A stretch of 34,022 bases of DNA from UMGS621 sp964468815. GTDB taxonomy: Bacteria > Bacillota > Clostridia > Christensenellales > Borkfalkiaceae. Position numbers and translations under genes: made by a program. Below the pieces are notes generated by a model that ran no database searches, was not told the origin of the DNA, and saw only the letters and a list, made by a program, of their open reading frames with translations. This document shows positions 24,886-31,580 of the stretch, one piece after another. How positions within the stretch are numbered: position 1 is the stretch's first letter; each line of letters starts with the position of its first letter. Location of the stretch: NCBI GenBank assembly GCA_964468815.1, contig CAYXWN010000020.1, forward strand, positions 1 through 34,022, given 5' to 3'.

Positions 24886-24907
24886 CTGTTCCATTAGGGA
24901 TTTTTTG
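24886..24907 (+). repeat. Left copy of an inverted repeat bounding the island
   Basis: The 22 bases CTGTTCCATTAGGGATTTTT plus TG recur inverted at 28005-28027 with one substitution and one inserted base. Between the two copies the sequence is AT-richer and holds only accessory genes. They could be ends of a mobile element or recombination sites. Confidence 0.6.
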
Positions 24908-24960
24908 AAACATTAAAAATTTATAGGAAATTGCACTTTCAAGCGGCCAGAAAGAAATTA

Positions 24961-24993
24961 GAACTTGGATTTAATGTCCGAGTTCTTTTTTTT
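24961..24993 (+). terminator. Terminator at the left end of the island
   Basis: GAACTTGGA pairs with TCCGAGTTC (one G-T pair) around a seven-base loop, followed by eight T residues. No obvious gene is upstream on this strand, so it may be what remains of a lost gene or shield the module's promoter. The 358-base gap from 24749 to 25106 otherwise holds the exporter promoter, the repeat copy and the module promoter. Confidence 0.7.
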
Positions 24994-25046
24994 GCAAAAT
25001 TTTACAAAGTTTTCAAATATTTGATAGTTGTAGCCGTTAAAACCTA

Positions 25047-25075
25047 TTGACAAAAGACATAACAATCAGTATAAT
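25047..25075 (+). promoter_or_regulatory. Promoter of the HTH-DUF3990 module
   Basis: A perfect TTGACA, a 17-base spacer and a perfect TATAAT. Just downstream, GTATAAT recurs and TATAA-N6-TTATA forms a small inverted repeat before the ribosome site, a plausible operator for the HTH domain encoded by the first gene. Confidence 0.9.
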
Positions 25076-25106
25076 TAAAGTATAATAAATGTTATAGGTG
25101 GTACTT

Positions 25107-25982
25107 ATGCGAAAACTTGTTAAACAAATCAGACAATATACAGGATTAAGCCAAACGGAAATGGCTAAAAAAATCGGTGTCCAATTTGCAACAATAAACC
25201 GTTGGGAAAACGGACATTCTCAACCTACTCGTCTTGCAGGAGAAGGTCTTTTTGCCTTGTGTGAAGATTTTAATGTTCCCGTTTACGATATGATTATAGA
25301 AAAAGTTAAGTGTGAAGTATCTTCTCTCAAAATTGAAGATGGGCGTCTTATTCTTTATCACGGCTCAAAAAGTGGTTTGGTTGGAGACATTGCCCCTATC
25401 AGCCGTGAAAAATGTGACTTTGGTAAAGGTTTTTATATGGGAACGACTCCCGAACAACCGCTTACTCTTATCTGCGACTTTGAAGAATCAAAATTTTACA
25501 TTGTATCTATTGATACAAGCGAACTTACAACAGTTGAAATTCCTGCGGATATTGATTGGGCAATGATTGTTGCTTACCATCGTGGGAGAATGGAAAGAAT
25601 TAAAGGTAGCAAGTTCTACAACAAATATAGCACTATGACAAGTGGTAAAGATTTGGCTATTGGTAGTATTGCAAACGATAGAATGTTCTTTGTTATTGAT
25701 AACTTCTTTTTGGAGAATATAACGGATATAGCACTTGTAAACAGTTTGTCAGCATTACAACTCGGCAGACAATACGTTGCTCTTACCGAAAAGGCTTGTA
25801 AAGCAATTAAAGTAGAAAAAGAAATTGAACTTTCTTTCTTTGAAAAGAAAGTGTTACGAAAGGTAAGCGAAGGCAACCGTCAGAAAGGTATAGAACTTGC
25901 TAATGAAATCTGCAAGTCACACCGCCGTGAAGGAAAATTCTTCGACGAGATTTTAGACGACGCATTAAAAGGAGATAACTAA
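25107..25982 (+). CDS. XRE helix-turn-helix fused to a DUF3990-like (ADP-ribosyltransferase-like) domain
   Basis: A 291-residue two-domain protein. Residues about 4-62 are an XRE helix-turn-helix (TGLSQTEMAKKIGVQFATIN, RWENGHSQPTRL). After a linker, residues 80-230 match my memory of DUF3990: LILYHGSKSG (83-87 LYHGS), CDFGKGFYMGTTPEQ (103-117), and LQLGRQYVALTEKA near 218-230. DUF3990 is thought to have an ADP-ribosyltransferase-like fold; the YHGS and FGKGFYMGTT segments would line the NAD pocket. Fusion to a DNA-binding domain suggests a self-regulating toxin or DNA-targeting modifier. The start uses AGGTGG six bases upstream; a GTG three codons earlier is unlikely. The stop TAATG shares one base with the next gene's ATG. 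Codons and AT content differ from flanking core genes, suggesting transfer. Confidence 0.78.
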   Translation: MRKLVKQIRQYTGLSQTEMAKKIGVQFATINRWENGHSQPTRLAGEGLFALCEDFNVPVYDMIIEKVKCEVSSLKIEDGRLILYHGSKSGLVGDIAPISREKCDFGKGFYMGTTPEQPLTLICDFEESKFYIVSIDTSELTTVEIPADIDWAMIVAYHRGRMERIKGSKFYNKYSTMTSGKDLAIGSIANDRMFFVIDNFFLENITDIALVNSLSALQLGRQYVALTEKACKAIKVEKEIELSFFEKKVLRKVSEGNRQKGIELANEICKSHRREGKFFDEILDDALKGDN

Positions 25983-26398
25983 TGGATGCTTTGGAACTAA
26001 AATTATGCGATATACAAGGTCGGTTATTCGAACTCTTTGCTAATACAGAATACGATGCCGAAAGTCTTGTAAAAGCGTTTATGAACGGCGAAATCGCAAA
26101 AAATCTTGATTCTGAATATAACCGTATGCAGTGGGCGGGCGAAGAATATCTTTTAGAAGAACTTATCGCCACTTGTAAAGATAAACTTACCACAAAGCGT
26201 GAAACTTTTTCAAAGGACGTTTTGTTTTGGACGGGTTACGTTTACCGCTATTGGCATTTTTATACGGAAGAAGAAAGCAATAAGATATATAAACAAGCAC
26301 CGTTTGAAACAATGAACGTTAATTACCTTATGTTCCACACAATGGATGTAGAAATGGCGATTGACGACTTAAAAGAAATTTTCAAACAAAAGAAATAA
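25982..26398 (+). CDS. Small helical partner protein of the HTH-DUF3990 gene
   Basis: A 138-residue, mostly helical, acidic protein with no name I can give. Conserved-looking segments are YNRMQWAGEEYLLEELI, DVLFWTGYVYRYWHFYTEEE, and ETMNVNYLMFHTMDVEMAID, rich in aromatic residues. I have the impression that this pattern recurs downstream of similar toxin-like genes, but cannot confirm it. AAAGGAG seven bases before the ATG and the TAATG junction make the pair translationally coupled, with expected near-equal production, as in toxin-antitoxin loci. It may be the antitoxin, or a substrate adapter. Confidence 0.78.
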   Translation: MDALELKLCDIQGRLFELFANTEYDAESLVKAFMNGEIAKNLDSEYNRMQWAGEEYLLEELIATCKDKLTTKRETFSKDVLFWTGYVYRYWHFYTEEESNKIYKQAPFETMNVNYLMFHTMDVEMAIDDLKEIFKQKK

Positions 26399-26404
26399 GT
26401 TTAT

Positions 26405-26429
26405 AAATATGACGGAATTTGTCATATTT
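26405..26429 (+). promoter_or_regulatory. 25-base inverted repeat before the DUF262 remnant
   Basis: The arms AAATATGAC and GTCATATTT are exact complements separated by seven bases. A TAAAAT -10-like box follows at 26437-26442. It may be an operator of the DUF262 gene, or a weak hairpin ending the two-gene module, whose stop is only seven bases upstream. Confidence 0.55.
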
Positions 26430-26468
26430 GTTGTGCTAAAATTAAAGAAAAAACAAAGGAGAAATTTT

Positions 26469-26648
26469 ATGAAGGCAAGTGAAACAAACATTTTGAAGTT
26501 TATAGGTGGATTGGATAAAGTATTTATTATTCCACCCTTTCAACGTAATTATGAATGGTCGTTCGAACAATGCGACGAATTATTTGAAGATATAATTAAC
26601 TCCTATAAGTCTAAAAAAACGCACTACCTTGGCAATATAGTTTACTAT
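26469..26648 (+). pseudogene. DUF262 (GmrSD-type) gene, truncated after about 60 codons
   Basis: After AAAGGAG and ATG the frame encodes MKASETNILKFIGGLDKVFI followed by IPPFQRNYEWSFEQCDELFE and HYLGNIVYY, the typical N-terminus of DUF262 proteins (ParB/Srx-like nuclease domain with the FQRxYxW motif; GmrSD modification-dependent restriction enzymes belong here). The expected DGQQR motif and the remaining hundreds of residues are missing. From about 26649 the frame runs into unrelated sequence that belongs to the tail of an opposite recombinase gene. The gene was cut by insertion or deletion, so a defence function is lost. Confidence 0.8.
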
Positions 26649-26655
26649 GTGCTAA

Positions 26656-26690
26656 TTATCCTTGGGGATTTTTATTTTCCCCAAGGTAAT
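26656..26690. terminator. Terminator after the leftward recombinase fragment
   Basis: ATTACCTTGGGGA on the minus strand pairs with TCCCCAAGGATAAT, giving a 13-base stem around an A/T-rich loop. It lies just past the recombinase stop and probably came with that element. Confidence 0.75.
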
Positions 26691-26697
26691 TTTGCTT

Positions 26698-27585
26698 TTA
26701 TTCTTGCGGTATATCCACCGCGCCTATCAGTTTATAAACTATCCTTATGTCATGCACACGTTTACCGTCTATCCTCTCAGGCTTACCGACGTATATCTTA
26801 TCTATAAAACTGTTTAAGATTTCAGGCGTTAATTCGGTTATATCCGTACATCTTTTTACTATACTTACAAACTTTGTAACGCCCTTTTCCGTTTCTTCCG
26901 ATTCCGCCAAGTTGTTCCTTAACAATATTTGTTTTTGTTTCAATTCCGCTTGTTCGGCTTCGTAGTTTTTCGCAAGAAGATCGAATCGTTCCGCAGGTAT
27001 TACGCCTCGCACCTTTTCCTCATAGAGTGTTACGATAATTTTCTCTATTTCAGAAAGCCTGCACTCTATCTTTTTAAGTTCGTTTTTTGCCGACGCTTGC
27101 AGTTTTACGCTTTCGCGAGCAGAACATTTCATATAATCTTCCACAAACTCTTTTTCATATTGTTTGACATATGCACAAACCTTACGAATATCATCCAACA
27201 CGATTTTTTCGATTGTGCTTACCTTTATAGCGTGTTCGGTGCAAAGATTTTTCTTCTTTTTACGATACGTCGAACAAATAAAAGCGTCTTTGCTTCTGTC
27301 GTCCTTTCGACGGCGTATCGTCATCTTGCCTTTACAATCCGCACAATATAATAAACCGGAAAACGGATTGATTTCATTAAATTTCGTATACGCCCGTTTC
27401 GTTCCTCGCATTTTTTGCACCGTTTCAAAAGTTTCTTTATCAATAATCGCTTCTTGCGTTCCTTCGAATATCGCCCAATCTTCCTTGCTTTGTATAAACT
27501 GTTTTTTGTTCTTAAACGATTTCCGTTTCGTTTTAAAGTTTACCGTACTTCCCGTATATTCATAATTCGATAAGATATTATCCAA
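26698..27585 (-). pseudogene. Large serine recombinase, C-terminal part only
   Basis: About 295 codons of a site-specific serine recombinase, missing the N-terminal catalytic resolvase domain. What remains begins in the recombinase domain (TLDNILSNYEYTGSTVNFKT) and continues with the zinc-ribbon (LYCADCKGKMTIRRR, CSTYRKKKKNLC), a long coiled coil, and the C-terminal ITELTPEILNSFIDKIYVGK segment. The catalytic Ser region is absent, so it cannot recombine DNA. At its broken end it meets a second recombinase fragment on the opposite strand at about 27.58 kb. A terminator follows its stop. Confidence 0.85.
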
Positions 27586-27942
27586 AGTCTTTACGAATAT
27601 AAGGTATCAGGCAAACTATCCGAAGAACGCTATATTAAAATGAGCGATAACTATGAAGCCGAACAAAAGGAATTAACAGAAAAAGTTAAAACCTTAAAGG
27701 CTGAAATAGAAAAAGCCCAAACCAAGTATGACAACATACAAAAGTTTATGGCTATCGTGAAAAAGTATAGTGATTTTGAAGAACTAACGCCTGAAATCTT
27801 ACGAGCCTTTGTGGATAAGATTATTATCCACGAGAAAACGAAGGTTGACGGACATTATGTCCACACAATTGAAATAATCTACAACTTTGTCGGAGCGATT
27901 GATTTAACCGACTTCGACGATAATTTACAAGAAGTAGTATGA
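27586..27942 (+). pseudogene. Second large serine recombinase, C-terminal tail only
   Basis: An in-frame remnant of about 118 codons beginning SLYEYKVSGKLSEERYIKMS and continuing through the coiled coil to FEELTPEILRAFVDKIIIHE and VHTIEIIYNFVGAIDL. It is homologous to the tail of the leftward fragment but clearly a different protein. The start codon, catalytic domain, recombinase domain and zinc ribbon are all missing. The homology stops at the exact point where the opposite fragment begins, marking a rearrangement junction. Confidence 0.8.
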
Positions 27943-28004
27943 AGACAAGAGAAAAGGCGTGACTTTCACGCCACGCCTGACTCTTAAAAGAACGGCACCT
28001 ACCG

Positions 28005-28027
28005 CAAAAAATTCCCTAATGGAATAG
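28005..28027 (-). repeat. Right copy of the inverted repeat bounding the island
   Basis: This is the inverted match to 24886-24907. It lies inside a larger imperfect palindrome (CCGC...ATTCC-CTAAT-GGAAT...GCGG, 28002-28030). A GGCGTGA/TCACGCC hairpin precedes it at 27956-27972. The 171-base stretch from 27943 to 28113 holds no gene. Confidence 0.6.
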
Positions 28028-28113
28028 CGGTTAATCATATTCTAACCTTTATTCTAACTTTTTTCATTTATAATCACAATATAATATTGCGATTGTTACG
28101 TTTAACGTCCGAA

Positions 28114-28569
28114 CTATTTCAAATAAATAACTTCTTTTCCGTGTTCGACCGCATAACGGACGGTATAATACGTTCCGCCTCCGACGTGTTTCAAATACGC
28201 GACGACACGCTCGCTGCGATCTACCATATAACGGTTACGCTCTTGCATACAACCTTCTTCGTACCGCTCGTGCAGAACAACCGTTTCGTCCGCTCGATCG
28301 CACAGTTCCCGATATTTTTCCTTTTGCGCGGCAGGATACCATTCCTCTTGATCGCCGCACGGAATACACGCCACGATTTTGACGGGATAATCTCTTTTTA
28401 TTTTTAATAATTCTTCAAAACAAACCAGATCGAATCCCAACGCCATTCCCACGTAATAGCATAAATATCCCTCTTTCACGCAACCGAGCAAACAATCTTT
28501 CAATTCTTCGCGAGAAAAATCGGACGGTAAAATCCGATGCCCCGTAATACAAACGCTTTTTTCGGTCAT
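28114..28569 (-). CDS. YpsA/DUF1273-type SLOG domain protein
   Basis: A 151-residue Rossmann-like protein of the SLOG superfamily (DUF1273). The nucleotide-binding opening is VCITGHRILPSDF, followed by VGMALGFDLVCFEELL and the C-terminal GGGTYYTVRYAVEHGKEVI. The Bacillus YpsA protein affects cell division and stress responses; SLOG proteins are thought to bind nucleotide-derived ligands. The ATG overlaps the rsmG stop by four bases, so it is the second gene of the rsmG transcript. It is somewhat shorter than B. subtilis YpsA, so identity as a direct ortholog is uncertain. Confidence 0.82.
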   Translation of the reverse strand: MTEKSVCITGHRILPSDFSREELKDCLLGCVKEGYLCYYVGMALGFDLVCFEELLKIKRDYPVKIVACIPCGDQEEWYPAAQKEKYRELCDRADETVVLHERYEEGCMQERNRYMVDRSERVVAYLKHVGGGTYYTVRYAVEHGKEVIYLK

Positions 28570-29246
28570 AACGGTTGTTTTCTCTCCTTTCCTCTTCCGC
28601 GCGGATAAAGCACGGGCGTTCTTTTTACTTTATCGACGACCGCGATCATACGGGACGCCCCCTCTAAATCGTACCGCCGAATCTCTTTTAACGAACCACC
28701 TAAAACGGAAATCGCATGAGACGCTTCTTCAATCTCGCTTTCATCCGCCCCCTTGTAAGCGATAAAATTACCGCCCGGTTCAACGAACGGAAGGGTGTAT
28801 TCGCATAACGTATTCATGCGCGCGACCGCACGCGCCGTGCAAGAACAAAATTTTTCCCGATATTGCGGAAGTTTCGCTAATTCTTCCGCTCGCCCGTTGA
28901 TAACGGCTGCGTTTTTCAAATCGAGTTCTTTTATCACCGTCTCTAAAAAGGAACACTTTTTTCCCGTTGCTTCCAACATAGTGATAAAAATATCCTCTCT
29001 CATCACGGCAAGCGGAATCGCGGGGAATCCTCCGCCCGATCCGATGTCGATAACTTTTCCGCTTTTTAAACAATTCATTCCCAAAACGCTGTCCAAAAAG
29101 TGCTTGACGAAAATTTCCCGTTCGTCCGTAATCGCGGTCAGATTAAAACGACTGTTGTAAAAAAGCAATAATTCTGTATATTTTCGGAATGTTTTTTCTT
29201 GTTTTTCGCTCAAAGCGACGTTATATTCGGTAAATAATTCTTTCAT
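28566..29246 (-). CDS. rsmG: 16S rRNA (guanine-N7) methyltransferase
   Basis: A 226-residue SAM-dependent enzyme that methylates N7 of G527 in 16S rRNA. The SAM-binding motif is VIDIGSGGGFPAIPLAV, preceded by the family opening (RFNLTAITDEREIFVKHFLD) and followed by SCTARAVARMNTL. The gene is often near the origin. No Shine-Dalgarno motif precedes the ATG; TATAAT lies six bases upstream with TTGTGA at an 18-base spacing, suggesting a leaderless mRNA. It is divergent from dnaN, across the putative origin. Confidence 0.96.
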   Translation of the reverse strand: MKELFTEYNVALSEKQEKTFRKYTELLLFYNSRFNLTAITDEREIFVKHFLDSVLGMNCLKSGKVIDIGSGGGFPAIPLAVMREDIFITMLEATGKKCSFLETVIKELDLKNAAVINGRAEELAKLPQYREKFCSCTARAVARMNTLCEYTLPFVEPGGNFIAYKGADESEIEEASHAISVLGGSLKEIRRYDLEGASRMIAVVDKVKRTPVLYPRGRGKERKQPL

Positions 29247-29252
29247 ACGGTT

Positions 29253-29282
29253 ATTATAACACAGTTTTCGGTTTTTTCACAA
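29253..29282 (-). promoter_or_regulatory. Promoter of rsmG
   Basis: On the minus strand, TTGTGA, 18 bases and a perfect TATAAT ending six bases before the ATG. Transcription would begin at or next to the start codon. Confidence 0.8.
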
Positions 29283-29589
29283 TTGATTTATCCACATTCT
29301 CTCGAATTATGTGAAATTGTCGATATCTCCGAAAAAACATAAATTTTAAAATTACTTTTTCTTGCTCTTTTTAACGCAACGATTTTTTTATTCACAAAAG
29401 CAAATTTTTCTCCCCCTGTTTTTCACAAGTTGCAAACATAGAATTCAACAATCGTTTTCTCTTATTTTTCCAAACGATTTTATAGAAATTCACAATTTCC
29501 ACAATCCCTAATAATATTACTTTTAAATCCTATCTTTTAAAAAAATAAGAAAATGAATCTTAACTACCGCAAAAATGAAGATTTATCGT

Positions 29590-29618
29590 TTGCATTTTCC
29601 CTTTAAATATATTATAAT
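29590..29618 (+). promoter_or_regulatory. Promoter of dnaN
   Basis: TTGCAT, a 17-base spacer and a perfect TATAAT. It leaves a short leader with GGAG before the dnaN ATG. Confidence 0.82.
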
Positions 29619-29659
29619 ATTATAATAACGATAAAAGCGCTCTGCGCGACGGAGAAAAC

Positions 29660-30763
29660 ATGAAAGTTATTTGTGAAGGATTGGATCTATCGGATGCGGT
29701 ACTGAAAGTCAGCAAGGCTCTCGGAACAAAAAAGACAAACCAGATTTTGGAAGGAATTAAAATGACCGCTAAGGGCGACGATCTCGTTTTGACTGCAACG
29801 GATACCGAACTTTCCATTGAAAAGACGATTAAAGCAAACGTTTTGATGGAGGGTGAAACAGTCGTTCCGGGAAAATACTTTATGGACTTCGTGAAAAAGT
29901 TGGAGCACGAACAGATCGAACTTTCGGTTTTGGACGAGGGACAATTAAAAATCAAATATGCGGACGCTGAAAGCGAAATGCAGGTTTATAATGCGGAAGA
30001 ATTTCCCAAACTCAATAAAGAGATCAAAGAAAATTACTTTTCTCTTTTACAAAAAGAGTTTAAGGACTTAATCGCAAAGACGTCTTTCTCTTGTTCGCAG
30101 GACGATTCCAGACCGATTTTGAAAGGGTGCTTGTTCGAAGTGGAAAACGGCGTCGTTACGTCCGTTGCGTTGGACGGTTTCCGTATGGCGGTCTGCAAGA
30201 AAAAGGCGGATAACGTTTCGGGTGATTTTAAGGCGATTATTCCGTCGCGTACTCTTAACGAGATTACCAGATTGTTGGAGGAAGAGGACGAACTTCTTAC
30301 CGTCGTATTACAGAAGAACAATTTGATGGTAGAGGTCGGAACGACGGTGCTTGTATCCCGTTTATACGAGGGTGAATTTATCAATTACAAGCAAATCCTT
30401 CCGAGTTCTTTTTTGACGGAATTTACGATTAACACGGCGCAACTTTTAAACAGCGTGGAAAGAGCCGCCGTTTTGAGTCGTTCGGATCGTCTTTCTCTCG
30501 TTAAAATGGACGTAAAAGAACGCTATCTGAACGTCACGGCAAAGTCCGAAATCGGAAACGTAAACGAAAACATTCCCATTCTGTTAGACGGAAAAGATCT
30601 TTCCATCGCGTTCAACGCAAAGTATTTGTTGGATTACTTAAAAATCGCGACGGACGAGCAGATTAAGGTGTTTTTAAACTCCCCCATCGCGCCTTGCGTA
30701 TTCAAGTCCGAAACCAACGAAGACGATTTATATCTCGTGCTTCCGGTCAGAATCAACGCATAA
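29660..30763 (+). CDS. dnaN: DNA polymerase III beta subunit (sliding clamp)
   Basis: A 367-residue ring-forming clamp that tethers DNA polymerase to DNA. Three clamp domains of about 120 residues are visible: the first starts MKVICEGLDLSDAVLKVSKA and has ILEGIKMTAKGDDL; the second has FKDLIAKTSFSCSQDDSRPI and ILKGCLFEVENGVV; and the C-terminal end reads DDLYLVLPVRI. Length is typical. The ribosome site is GGAG. Unlike the usual dnaA-dnaN order, the upstream neighbour is rsmG on the other strand, and rpmH follows. Confidence 0.98.
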   Translation: MKVICEGLDLSDAVLKVSKALGTKKTNQILEGIKMTAKGDDLVLTATDTELSIEKTIKANVLMEGETVVPGKYFMDFVKKLEHEQIELSVLDEGQLKIKYADAESEMQVYNAEEFPKLNKEIKENYFSLLQKEFKDLIAKTSFSCSQDDSRPILKGCLFEVENGVVTSVALDGFRMAVCKKKADNVSGDFKAIIPSRTLNEITRLLEEEDELLTVVLQKNNLMVEVGTTVLVSRLYEGEFINYKQILPSSFLTEFTINTAQLLNSVERAAVLSRSDRLSLVKMDVKERYLNVTAKSEIGNVNENIPILLDGKDLSIAFNAKYLLDYLKIATDEQIKVFLNSPIAPCVFKSETNEDDLYLVLPVRINA

Positions 30764-30786
30764 TTGCGATAATTGCGCGATTTTAA

Positions 30787-30814
30787 TTGACAAAAGGTCA
30801 AAAATCGCTATAAT
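30787..30814 (+). promoter_or_regulatory. Promoter of rpmH-rnpA-yidD
   Basis: A perfect TTGACA, a 16-base spacer and a perfect TATAAT, with GAGG upstream of rpmH. It lies right after dnaN, so the ribosomal and RNase P genes have their own strong start. Confidence 0.9.
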
Positions 30815-30854
30815 ATAGAAAGCAAAACCACAAATTTTAAGTGAGGAAAAGAAT

Positions 30855-30989
30855 ATGAAAAGAACCTATCAACCCAAAAAAAGACAGAGAAGCAAAGTAC
30901 ACGGTTTCAGAAAAAGAATGATGACCAAGAGCGGCAGAAACGTGCTGAAAAGAAGAAGAAATAAGGGCCGTCACAACCTGTCTGCATAA
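30855..30989 (+). CDS. rpmH: 50S ribosomal protein L34 (bL34)
   Basis: A 44-residue, very basic ribosomal protein: MKRTYQPKKRQRSKVHGFRK, then RMMTKSGRNVLKRRRNKGRH, ending NLSA. This is the universal L34 pattern. GAGG lies about eight bases before the ATG. It heads a tight unit with rnpA, three bases downstream. Confidence 0.98.
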   Translation: MKRTYQPKKRQRSKVHGFRKRMMTKSGRNVLKRRRNKGRHNLSA

Positions 30990-30992
30990 CAC

Positions 30993-31313
30993 GTGGAATA
31001 CAGACTGAAAAAGGCGAAGGATTTCGATCGCGTTTTTAAATCGGGAAAACGCGCTTTCGCCAATCGTTTGACGGTGATTTATTATCCTGCAAAGCAGATT
31101 AAAGTCGGTTTTGCCGTCGGAAAAAAGCACGGGAAAGCCGTCGTCAGAAATCGCGTCAAACGGTTATTGAGAGAAGCATTCAGAACGGTGCTTCCGGAAT
31201 TGGACGGAAATTGGTATTGCGTGGTGATACCGAAAGTTTCCGAATCTTACACGTACGCCGGGTTCGTTAAGGATCTGCGGTACGCGTTGAAAAAGAGCGG
31301 GCTGTTAAAATGA
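30993..31313 (+). CDS. rnpA: Ribonuclease P protein component
   Basis: A 106-residue basic protein that helps RNase P RNA bind pre-tRNA. It starts at GTG with YRLKKAKDFDRVFKSGKR, has the RNR signature in KAVVRNRVKRLLREAFR, and ends in KDLRYALKKSG. The start is only three bases from the rpmH stop, and its stop overlaps the yidD ATG by four bases, so the three genes are translated together. Confidence 0.97.
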   Translation: MEYRLKKAKDFDRVFKSGKRAFANRLTVIYYPAKQIKVGFAVGKKHGKAVVRNRVKRLLREAFRTVLPELDGNWYCVVIPKVSESYTYAGFVKDLRYALKKSGLLK

Positions 31314-31549
31314 GAAAAATTTGCCTGAAAATGATTCGCTTTTATCAAAAGTATATTTCAAAGGGAATCGTAAGTCAGTGCCGTTATACGCCGACCTGCT
31401 CACAGTATGCCTATGAGGCGATTTTAAAATGGGGCGTGGTGATCGGTATTTTATTGGGCTGTTGGAGAATTTTACGGTGTAACCCGTTTGCTAAGGGCGG
31501 GTTTGATAAAGTTCCGGACAAGCCATCGGTCAAAAAATGGGTTTTGTAA
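31310..31549 (+). CDS. yidD: Membrane protein insertion efficiency factor YidD
   Basis: A 79-residue protein with the family pattern IRFYQKYIS, CRYTPTCSQYAYEAI and CNPFAKGGFDKVP. It includes the three cysteines at usual positions and an amphipathic N-terminal helix. YidD assists YidC in membrane protein insertion. It overlaps rnpA by four bases and precedes yidC by 31 bases. Confidence 0.97.
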   Translation: MRKICLKMIRFYQKYISKGIVSQCRYTPTCSQYAYEAILKWGVVIGILLGCWRILRCNPFAKGGFDKVPDKPSVKKWVL

Positions 31550-31580
31550 CGTTACCTCGCTCTCTCTATAAGGAATTTTT

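Larger units (their letters stand above)
29247..29659. other. Candidate replication origin (oriC) between rsmG and dnaN
   Basis: A 413-base AT-rich gap between divergent genes contains the perfect DnaA box TTATCCACA at 29288-29296 and TTATTCACA (fits TTATNCACA) exactly 100 bases on at 29388-29396. Weaker matches lie at 29273-29281, 29419-29427 and 29495-29503. A very AT-rich stretch at 29600-29630 could serve as unwinding element and overlaps the dnaN promoter. Genes on both sides point outward. dnaA itself is absent, so this is inferred from motif and layout. Confidence 0.6.

Noticed and set aside
26409..26807. The whole open frame as one 132-residue gene
   Set aside because: The first 20 codons lack a ribosome site and overlap the palindrome, and the part after about 26648 is the reverse of the recombinase tail and terminator. 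Only the DUF262 start is real.
24782..28113. CRISPR array in the accessory region
   Set aside because: No regularly spaced repeats occur here or elsewhere in the window; only the single inverted pair bounding the island.
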